Source of the DNA: Rubrivivax sp. | GTDB lineage: Bacteria; Pseudomonadota; Gammaproteobacteria; Burkholderiales; Burkholderiaceae_C | DNA: 35,196 bases | Direction of reading: 5' to 3' | Assembly (NCBI GenBank): GCA_025458805.1 | Contig: JALORQ010000004.1 | Span: 1-35,196 of the forward strand | In this document: piece after piece, positions 16,424 to 24,556 of the stretch | Numbering within the stretch: the first letter of the stretch is position 1 | How the letters are laid out: every line of letters begins with the position of its first letter | The notes under the pieces: model-generated | Database searches by the model: none | Told to the model about the DNA's origin: nothing | The model's input: only the letters and a program-made list of their open reading frames with translations | Translations under genes and position numbers: made by a program

Positions 16424-17059
16424 ATGAAGACCGAGTCGCTGATCGAGATGCTGGCACGCGGGGCCGGCGCGGCGCCGAAGGCCGTGGTCGAGCGGCGCGT
16501 CTGGCCGCTGGCCGCGCTCGGCCTCGTCGTCAGCGCGTTCGCCGGCGTCGTCGTCCTCGGCGTCGTGCCGATCTCGGTGCTGGCGCAGGGCGCGTGGTGG
16601 CTCAAGTTCGGCTACGCGGTCGCGCTCGTCGCCGCCGGCGGCTGGCTGACCGTGCGCCTGGCGCGTCCGGTGCAGAGCCTCGGGGCACCCCAGGTGCTGC
16701 TGCTGGCCGCGCTGGCGGCCATGGGGGCACTCGGCCTGTGGCAGTGGGCCGCGGCGACGCCCGGTCAGCGTCTCGCCGACCTGCTCGGCCACAGCTGGTC
16801 GACCTGCCCGCGCAACGTGGTGCTGCTGTCGTTCCCGCCCATGGCGGCGGCGTTCTGGGCGCTGCGCGGGCTGGCGCCGACGCGACCTCGGCTGGCCGGC
16901 GCGGCCGCCGGGCTGCTCGCCGGGGCGCTCGGCGCCGCTGCGTATTCCCTGTCCTGCGACGAGTTGGCGATGAGCTTCGTGGCCGTCTGGTACACGCTGG
17001 GCATCGCCGCGGCCACCGCGCTGGGCGCGCTGCTTGGCCCGCGGCTGCTGCGCTGGTGA
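16424..17059 (+). CDS. DUF1109/NrsF-type anti-sigma membrane protein
   Basis: Six-TM-like protein MKTESLIEMLARGAGAAPKAVVERRVW...HSWSTCPRNVVLLSFPPMAAAFWALRGLAPTRPRLAGAAAGLLAGALGAAAYSLSCDELAMSFVAVWYTLGIAAATALGALLGPRLLRW. Confidence 0.9.
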   Translation: MKTESLIEMLARGAGAAPKAVVERRVWPLAALGLVVSAFAGVVVLGVVPISVLAQGAWWLKFGYAVALVAAGGWLTVRLARPVQSLGAPQVLLLAALAAMGALGLWQWAAATPGQRLADLLGHSWSTCPRNVVLLSFPPMAAAFWALRGLAPTRPRLAGAAAGLLAGALGAAAYSLSCDELAMSFVAVWYTLGIAAATALGALLGPRLLRW

Positions 17060-17078
17060 GTCGACGCGCCCCGGGGCC

Positions 17079-18074
17079 TCAGAAGACCGCGTGGTCGCCG
17101 AGTTCGGCGCTCGCCTCGCCGCGCAGAATCCGCACGTAGTGGTCCTGCAGCGTGCGGCTGCCGAACGAGGGCGTCGCTTCGGCGTCGTAGCGGCCGCTGA
17201 CCGGGTCCAGCACGAGCATCGACTCGGTGGCGTAGTAGCGCCCGATGCGCGCGAACTCCGCCTTGTCGGCCAGTGCCGGCACGACACGCCCCGCGGCCGA
17301 CAGCGTTGCGACGATCGCGTCGAGCAGGCGCACCGGCACCTGCCGGAACCGGGGCGGCCTGCCGAGCAGCGCGAACAGCATCTCGCCCTGCTCGCGCGGG
17401 GTGATCGCCGGTCCCGGGCCGCCGATCGGCAGCACGCGGCCCTGGCGCGCGGGGTCGTCGAGGCAACCGGCGAGATACTCGCCGAGGTCGTCGTCCGCGA
17501 TCGGCTTGCAGGCGGTAAGGCGGCCGTCGCCGAAGACGAGGAAGGGCTGGCCGCGGCGCACGCGCTCGACCTGCCCAGACAGCGACTTGAAGAAGGCCGT
17601 CGGCCGCACGACGGACCAGCCGATCCCGGCCGACTGCAACTCGCGCTCGAAGGCGAGCTTGGCCTGCTGGAAGGCGAGGAGCGGCTTCTGCACGCAGATC
17701 GCCGACAGCAGCACGAACTGCGACGCGCCCGCGGCCCGCGCCGCGACCAGCAGCTGCCTTTGGGCGAGATGGTCGACCGCCCAGGCGTCGCGCGGCGCGC
17801 CGGTGCGCGACGCGAGGCAGGAGACGACGGCGTCGAAGCTCTCGCCCCGGAAGCCGTCGCGCGACAGCGACGCGGCATCGCAGACCTCGCCCAGCCGCAA
17901 CTCGGCACCGGCAAGGATCCGCGCCATGTCGGCGGCGGCCAGCCGGCCACCCGCGCCGGCGCGGGGCCGCACGAGGCAGACGACCTCGTGGCCGCGCCGC
18001 AGCAGCGCGCGCACCGTCGCCTGGCCGATCGTGCCGGTGGCGCCGGCGACGAAGATGCGACGACGACCGGTCAT
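17079..18074 (-). CDS. bciA: Divinyl (proto)chlorophyllide 8-vinyl reductase-like NAD(P)-binding protein (BciA family)
   Basis: MTGRRRIFVAGATGTIGQATVRALLRRGHEVVCLVRPRAGAG...VVSCLASRTGAPRDAWAVDH...QQAKLAFERELQSAGIGWSVVRPTAFFKSLSGQVERVRRGQPFLVFGDGRLTACKPIADDDLGEYLAGCL; FKSL.GQVE...FGDG.L.ACKPI is diagnostic of the plant DVR/BciA family. Confidence 0.8.
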   Translation of the reverse strand: MTGRRRIFVAGATGTIGQATVRALLRRGHEVVCLVRPRAGAGGRLAAADMARILAGAELRLGEVCDAASLSRDGFRGESFDAVVSCLASRTGAPRDAWAVDHLAQRQLLVAARAAGASQFVLLSAICVQKPLLAFQQAKLAFERELQSAGIGWSVVRPTAFFKSLSGQVERVRRGQPFLVFGDGRLTACKPIADDDLGEYLAGCLDDPARQGRVLPIGGPGPAITPREQGEMLFALLGRPPRFRQVPVRLLDAIVATLSAAGRVVPALADKAEFARIGRYYATESMLVLDPVSGRYDAEATPSFGSRTLQDHYVRILRGEASAELGDHAVF

Positions 18075-18430
18075 CGGGAATCCGGCGGCGGCGACGCCGC
18101 GTCGCGTCGCGCCGCCATCACCTGCGCGACGCGCGCGTGCACGACGCCGCGGCGCAGCAGGAACAGCGGCAGGAACGCGAGCAGCGCGCCGGCGACGACC
18201 AGCGGCACCGGGGCCTGCTGCAGCCCGGCGGACCAGGCGCGCGCCGCCAGCGCCAGCGCAGCGAGCGTGACGGCCCACGCCACGAGCATCCGCGGGTGGG
18301 TCGTCGCGCGCTCGGCCGCGTCCTCGACGACGCGTGCGCGCTCGCGCGGCGACAGGCCCTCGAGCTCGGCGAAGCGGTACCAGGGCGGTACGAAGGTCGC
18401 CAGGTCGAAACGCTCGCGCCGGTCTGCCAT
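18071..18430 (-). CDS. Two-TM hypothetical protein, coupled to bciA-like gene
   Basis: MADRRERFDLATFVPPWYRFAELEGLSPRERARVVEDAAERATTHPRMLVAWAVTLAALALAARAWSAGLQQAPVPLVVAGALLAFLPLFLLRRGV...; ATGA overlap with bciA start. Confidence 0.75.
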   Translation of the reverse strand: MADRRERFDLATFVPPWYRFAELEGLSPRERARVVEDAAERATTHPRMLVAWAVTLAALALAARAWSAGLQQAPVPLVVAGALLAFLPLFLLRRGVVHARVAQVMAARRDAASPPPDSR

Positions 18431-18545
18431 CGGTGTCTCCCATCGATCGGTCGTCGACGCTGCCACAGCCGCGACGCGTCGCGCTTGACGGCGATCAGGC
18501 CTGCCCGCGCAAAGGACGTGCCGGCGCAGGCCCGAACCCCGACCT

Positions 18546-18571
18546 GTAACCTCCGGGACGGCTGCGCCGAC
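18546..18571 (+). promoter_or_regulatory. Putative ECF (SigF/NrsF-type) promoter GTAACC-N16-CGAC
   Basis: GTAACC 18546-18551, N16 18552-18567, CGAC 18568-18571; lies 55 bp upstream of ATG 18627. Confidence 0.6.
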
Positions 18572-18626
18572 TGGCGCGACACCGGCCCGCGGCGGCCCGG
18601 CCCGCACCCTCCACGAGAACCGACCG

Positions 18627-18958
18627 ATGGACACGTATTACACGACACAGCACCTGGCCGACTTCGGCCGCATCGCCGAAGGCAGCCCCGAACTGGGGCG
18701 CAAGTTCTTCGACTACTACGGCAGCGTCTTCGCCGACGGCGCGCTCACCGCGCGCGAGAAGAGCCTGATCGCGCTCGCCGTCGCGCACGCGGTGCAGTGC
18801 CCGTACTGCATCGACGCCTACACGCAGGACTGCCAGCAGAAGGGCGCCGACCTCGAGCAGATGACCGAGGCGCTGCACGTCGCGGTGGCGATCCGCGGCG
18901 GCGCCTCGCTGGTGCACGGCATGCAGATGCGCGAGCGGGCCAAGCAGCTCGGGATGTG

Positions 18959-18959
<1 letters not shown>
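18627..18959 (+). CDS. Arsenosugar-biosynthesis-associated peroxidase-like protein (CMD/AhpD-type CxxC)
   Basis: MDTYYTTQHLADFGRIAEGSPELGRKFFDYYGSVFADGALTAREKSLIALAVAHAVQCPYCIDAYTQDCQQKGADLEQMTEALHVAVAIRGGASLVHGMQMRERAKQLGM. Confidence 0.9.
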
Positions 18960-20077
<1,118 letters not shown>

Positions 20078-20096
20078 CCCGCGGCAGCGGCCTCGC

Positions 20097-20113
20097 CCCC
20101 CGGGATGCGGGGG
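20097..20113 (+). terminator. Hairpin downstream of arsS
   Basis: CCCCCG-ggatg-CGGGGG, with outer CCTCG...CGAGG complementarity. Confidence 0.35.
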
Positions 20114-20196
20114 ACGGCGCACGAGGCACTTTCACGCCTCGGTCATCTGGGAGCGGCAGCCTCCGCCTTCCTTCTTTCACCCGAGCCCATGCCGCC

Positions 20197-22149
20197 ATGC
20201 CCTCGTCGCCCTTCCGTCTCCGCCTGATCGCCCTCGCCCTGGGAGCCGCCTTCGCGCTGCCGGCCGTCGCCGATTCCGGCCGCGATCGCACGTTCGAGCT
20301 CTCGGTGATCCACAGCAACGACGGCGAGTCGAGGCTGATCAACGCCGGCGGCTCCCAGACGCAGTACGGCGGCGTGGCGCGCTTCGCCACGCTGGTGCGC
20401 GACCTGCGCGCGCAGTCGCGCGACTGCGACGCGCGGCGCGGCGCGGTCGTCATCTCGAGCGGCGACAACTTCCTCGCCGGCGCGCAGTTCAGCGCCAGCC
20501 TGAAGCGGCCGGCCGGAGAGCCCTACTACGACACGCTCGCGCTCGACCTCATCGGCTACACCGCGAGCGCGGTCGGCAACCACGAGTTCGACTTCGGCCC
20601 CGACGTGGCCGCGCGCTTCATCGGCGGCTTCTCGGTGCGGACGCCGTTCGTCAGCGCCAACCTGGACGTGCGCGACGAGCCGGCGCTGCGCGCGCTCACG
20701 CGCGAGCGCCGCCTCGTGCGCAGCACCGTCGCGGTCGAGTGCGGTCGGCGCATCGGCATCGTCGGCGCGACGACGCCGCTGCTGCCGGCCATCTCGAGCC
20801 CGCGCAACGTGAAGGTCGACCCCGACCTCGTCGGCACCGTGCAGGCCGAGATCGACCGCCTGAAGAAGCGCGGCGTCGAGATCGTGATCCTCACCAGCCA
20901 CCTGCAGAGCGTGGCCGAGGATCTCGCGCTGGTGCCGCAGCTGCGCGGCGTCGACATCGCGATCTCGGGCGGCGGCTCGGACCTGCTCAACACGGCCGCA
21001 CCGAACACGCGGCCGCTGGTGCCCGGCGACAGCACGCTCACGTCGATCACCTACACCGTCCCGGGAGGCGCCCCGGTGACGATCGACGGCCCGACCTACC
21101 CGATCGAGATCGCCGACGCCGACGGCCGGAAGGTGCGCGTCGTCACCACCGACGGCAACTACAAGTACGCCGGCCGGCTCGTGGCGACCTTCGACCGCGC
21201 GGGCGAGATCGTCGGTGTCGACCTGTCGCGCAGCGGCCCGTACCGCGTGAGCGGCAATCCGGCCGACCCCGACGTCGCGGCGCCGGCGGCCGACGTGCAG
21301 TCGGCGGTCGTCGACCCGGTCGCCGCGGAGGTCGCGGCGCTCGCCGCGAACGTCATCGCCAGCACCCAGGTCCCGCTCGACGCGCGCAATGCCAACCTGC
21401 GCACCCGCGAGACCAATCTCGGCAACCTGATGGCGGACGCGATGCTCGTGCGCGCCGCCGTCCTCGCGCCCGGCTTCGGCGCGCCGGTGCCGGTGGTCGC
21501 GATCCAGAACAGCGGCGGCATCCGCGGCAACACGCTGTACTTCGACGCGTCGGTCTCGCCTCCGCTGCCGGTCGCCAGCCCGAGCGAACCCCGCAGCTTC
21601 ACCGAGCTCAACACCTTCGACATCGCCGCCTTCCCCAACTTCGTCTCGGTGGTGCCCGACGTGCCGCGAGCGCAGTTCAAGGAGATTCTCGAGAACGCCG
21701 TCTCGCGCTTCCCGACCGCCGACGGCCGCTTCCCGCAGGTGGCCGGAATGTGCATGGTGTTCGACCCCGCCGGCACCGCGCAGGTCACGCAGAACGACGG
21801 CACCGTGACGAGCCCGGGCACCCGGGTCCGCGAGGTGCGGCTGGCGGACGGCACGCTGGTGGTGCAGGCCGGCACCGTGCTGCCGGGGGCCGGCATCGCG
21901 GTCGTGACGAACGACTTCTCGGCGCGCGGGGGCGACCAGTATCCGTTCCGCGGCCTGCCCTTCACGACGCTGGGCCGCACGTACCAGCAGACGCTGTCCG
22001 ACTACGTCACGATCGACCTCGGCAGTGCGATCACGGTGACGCAGTATCCGGGGGCCGCCGACGTGGCCAGCGGCTCGCCCACCGGGACCGGCGCGGCCAC
22101 CCGCATCAAGCGCGTGCTCGATCCCCTGAATCCGCCGGTCTGCCCCTGA
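20197..22149 (+). CDS. Exported 5'-nucleotidase/UshA-like metallophosphoesterase family protein (atypical metal ligands)
   Basis: Signal peptide; ELSVIHSNDGESRLINAGG, GAVVISSGDNFLAGAQF, ASAVGNHEFDFGPDVAARFI, VIAIQNSGGIRGNT-like C-terminal domain (VVAIQNSGGIRGNTLYFDA). Confidence 0.85.
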   Translation: MPSSPFRLRLIALALGAAFALPAVADSGRDRTFELSVIHSNDGESRLINAGGSQTQYGGVARFATLVRDLRAQSRDCDARRGAVVISSGDNFLAGAQFSASLKRPAGEPYYDTLALDLIGYTASAVGNHEFDFGPDVAARFIGGFSVRTPFVSANLDVRDEPALRALTRERRLVRSTVAVECGRRIGIVGATTPLLPAISSPRNVKVDPDLVGTVQAEIDRLKKRGVEIVILTSHLQSVAEDLALVPQLRGVDIAISGGGSDLLNTAAPNTRPLVPGDSTLTSITYTVPGGAPVTIDGPTYPIEIADADGRKVRVVTTDGNYKYAGRLVATFDRAGEIVGVDLSRSGPYRVSGNPADPDVAAPAADVQSAVVDPVAAEVAALAANVIASTQVPLDARNANLRTRETNLGNLMADAMLVRAAVLAPGFGAPVPVVAIQNSGGIRGNTLYFDASVSPPLPVASPSEPRSFTELNTFDIAAFPNFVSVVPDVPRAQFKEILENAVSRFPTADGRFPQVAGMCMVFDPAGTAQVTQNDGTVTSPGTRVREVRLADGTLVVQAGTVLPGAGIAVVTNDFSARGGDQYPFRGLPFTTLGRTYQQTLSDYVTIDLGSAITVTQYPGAADVASGSPTGTGAATRIKRVLDPLNPPVCP

Positions 22150-22157
22150 AGGCACAA

Positions 22158-22187
22158 GGGCCGGACGCCCCGAAGAGCGTCCGGCCC
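22158..22187. terminator. Strong hairpin terminator between convergent genes
   Basis: Perfect 11-bp stem GGGCCGGACGC-cccgaaga-GCGTCCGGCCC followed by gtt. Confidence 0.75.
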
Positions 22188-22230
22188 GTTGCTGCGCGCG
22201 CCCGGCCGCCGGCCGGGCCGTCGCGGCGGC

Positions 22231-22446
22231 TCAGTGCAGTCGCGGCAGCATCGCGCAGCGGTGCTCGAACGCGGCGCAGTCGCGCTGGCGGCGCACGAAG
22301 TCGTCGTGATCGATCGCGCCGGCGAGGTGCTGGTCGCGCTCGTCCATCGCCTGCTCGGCCAGCCAGCGGCCGAGCATCCGGGCGCCGTCGGCGAAGAACG
22401 TGAAGGCGGTGGCGGTACGGACGGCTTGCAGGCTGGCGGTGGTCAT
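22231..22446 (-). CDS. Hypothetical protein (71 aa)
   Basis: MTTASLQAVRTATAFTFFADGARMLGRWLAEQAMDERDQHLAGAIDHDDFVRRQRDCAAFEHRCAMLPRLH*; GAGGAA RBS upstream. Confidence 0.65.
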   Translation of the reverse strand: MTTASLQAVRTATAFTFFADGARMLGRWLAEQAMDERDQHLAGAIDHDDFVRRQRDCAAFEHRCAMLPRLH

Positions 22447-22583
22447 CTCGGGTTCCTCGTCGGTGGGGTGGATGCGATGGACCTCACTGTACGGACCGCC
22501 GGGCGGGCCGCCGAGTGAGGATGGCGCCGTCCGCGAGTGACCTATTCACACCCCGCCGTGGCGCGGCGGGAATAATCCGGCGC

Positions 22584-23231
22584 ATGAACGACGTCGCCGA
22601 CGACCCCGACGAGCATCTGCCCCCGGCCCTGGTCGAGCAGCTGGCGCGGCGTGGCGGCGTGCGCAGCTTTCCGGCCCAGGCGATCCTGGTCAATGAAGGC
22701 GACACGACGCGGTCGGTCTACATCGTCCTTTCCGGGCGCCTCAAGGTCTACTCGGGCGACGAGAGCGGGCGCGAGATCGTGCTCACCGAACTCGGACCGG
22801 GGCAGTACTTCGGCGAGCTCTCGCTCGACGGCGAGCCGCGCTCGGCATCGGTCAAGACACTCGAGCCTGCGCGCTGCTGCATCGTGCAGCCGGACGACTG
22901 GGAGGCCTTCCTGGCCGAGCACCCGCCCTTCGCGGCGCATGTCGCCCGCAGACTCGTGCGCCAGGTGCGCCGGCTGACGGCACAGGTGCGGGCGCTGGCG
23001 CTGCAGGACGTCTATCGCCGCGTCGCCACGCTGCTCGAGCAGTCGAGCGAGACGGAGGGCGCGCATCGCGTCCTGCGTCACCGCCTGACCCAGCAGGACA
23101 TCGCCGACCGCGTCGGGGCGTCGCGCGAGATGGTCAACCGCGTGATGAAGGAGCTGACGACCGGCGGCTACGTGGCGCTCGACGGACAGCGCCAGATGCG
23201 GCTGCTCAAGCCGCTGCCGGCGCGCTGGTAG
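22584..23231 (+). CDS. Crp/Fnr family transcriptional regulator
   Basis: cNMP-binding-like domain (ILVNEGDTTRSVYIVLSGRLKVYSGDESGREIVLTELGPGQYFGELSLDGEPRSASVKTLEP) and HTH (LTQQDIADRVGASREMVNRVMKEL). Confidence 0.94.
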   Translation: MNDVADDPDEHLPPALVEQLARRGGVRSFPAQAILVNEGDTTRSVYIVLSGRLKVYSGDESGREIVLTELGPGQYFGELSLDGEPRSASVKTLEPARCCIVQPDDWEAFLAEHPPFAAHVARRLVRQVRRLTAQVRALALQDVYRRVATLLEQSSETEGAHRVLRHRLTQQDIADRVGASREMVNRVMKELTTGGYVALDGQRQMRLLKPLPARW

Positions 23232-23270
23232 AGGGCGCGCTCGCCGTGCGGGACACCGCTGCGGGTGCCC

Positions 23271-23300
23271 GGAGCGCCGGTCCCGCGACACCGGCGCTCC
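23271..23300 (+). terminator. Hairpin terminator downstream of crp-like gene
   Basis: Perfect 11-bp stem GGAGCGCCGGT-cccgcgac-ACCGGCGCTCC. Confidence 0.55.
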
Positions 23301-23331
23301 GCGGCGGCGGGGTTCGCCCCGGGTGCCTGCG

Positions 23332-24513
23332 ATGAAGCCCCTGCCGCGCGGCGCGGTGCTGTGGATCATCCCCTCGGTCTACTTCGTCTTCGTCAGCGCC
23401 GAGTTCGCGCTGATGACGCATCTGGCGCTGGAGGCGACGGCCGCCGGCCGTTCCGCGCTGGCCGTCGGGCTGCTCGCCACCGCGCTGTGGAGCGGCATCC
23501 TGCTGTCGAGCACGCTGGCGCATCGCCTCGTGCAGCGGCGCGGCCATGCCGCGGTCCTGGTCGGTGCCACCGTGCTCGCGCTCGCGGCGACGTCGTCGAT
23601 GGCCCTGCACAGCCGCTTCGGCGGCTGGCTCGCCGGGGCCTTCGCGCTCGGCCTCGCCGGCGGGCAGGTGTGGGTGGCCGGCGAGGCCTGGCTCGCCGAG
23701 GCCGCGCCGGCCGACCGGCGCGGCTTCTTCGTCGGGATCTTCGAGACGGCCGTCGGCCTCGGCCTGATGACCGGGCCGGCGCTGCTGCCGCTGCTGCGCG
23801 GCGCGGGCATCGACGTCGCGACGACCTCGGCCGCGATGATGGCGCTCGCGCTCGCCGCCAGCACGCTGCTGGTGCGCGTCCCGGCGCCGGCCGCGCCAGC
23901 GCCCGACGTCGGCGGCCGCACCGCGCCCGGTGGCGCGGGCTGGCGCTCGATCGCGCTCCCACTGATCGGCATCGCCCTGCTCAGCGGGCTGATGGAGGCC
24001 GGGGTCTCCGCGTTGCTGCCGTCGATCTCGATGCGCATGGGCCAGTCGCTGGAGGCCGCCGCCTGGCTCGGCGCGGTCATCGGCGCCGGCAGCGCGCTGC
24101 TGCAGCCGCCAGCGGGCCATCTTGCGGACCGCATCGGCACGCGCCGCGCCACGCTGGCCGCCTGGGCGATCGTGCTCGCCGCCAACCTGGCGCTCTGGTC
24201 GGTCGCGGAGGCGCCGGGCCTCGCGCTGTGGGCCGTCGGCTTCACGCTCGGCGGCGTCGGCGGCGCGGTCTATACGCTGATGATCGTCGAGCTGGGCCAC
24301 CGCCTCACCGGCCCCGCGCTGGTGCGGGCGGTCGCGCTTCTGGTCACCGGCTACTCGCTGGGCACCGCGGCCGGCCCCGCGCTGGGGGGTGCGTCATTCG
24401 ATGCCGGCGGGCTGCAGGCGATGGCTGCCGCGCTGGCGGCACTGAGCGCCGCCGGCCTCGCGGTCAGCTGGCGGACCCTGGCCAGCGCCGGGGTCGGCGC
24501 CGGTGATCGATGA
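23332..24513 (+). CDS. MFS transporter (12-TM)
   Basis: MKPLPRGAVLWIIPSVYFVFVSAEFALMTHLALEATAAGRSALAVGLLATALWSGILLSSTLAHRLVQRRG...PPAGHLADRIGTRRATLAAWAIVLAANLALW. Confidence 0.9.
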   Translation: MKPLPRGAVLWIIPSVYFVFVSAEFALMTHLALEATAAGRSALAVGLLATALWSGILLSSTLAHRLVQRRGHAAVLVGATVLALAATSSMALHSRFGGWLAGAFALGLAGGQVWVAGEAWLAEAAPADRRGFFVGIFETAVGLGLMTGPALLPLLRGAGIDVATTSAAMMALALAASTLLVRVPAPAAPAPDVGGRTAPGGAGWRSIALPLIGIALLSGLMEAGVSALLPSISMRMGQSLEAAAWLGAVIGAGSALLQPPAGHLADRIGTRRATLAAWAIVLAANLALWSVAEAPGLALWAVGFTLGGVGGAVYTLMIVELGHRLTGPALVRAVALLVTGYSLGTAAGPALGGASFDAGGLQAMAAALAALSAAGLAVSWRTLASAGVGAGDR

Positions 24514-24556
24514 TCGCCGCGCGGCTCCGTCCGGCCACGACGCTTCCCGAAGCCCG

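Noticed and set aside
18780-18815. Selenocysteine (in-frame TGA) in the peroxidase-like CxxC motif
   Set aside because: The codons read CAG TGC CCG TAC TGC (QCPYC), ordinary cysteines with no in-frame TGA.
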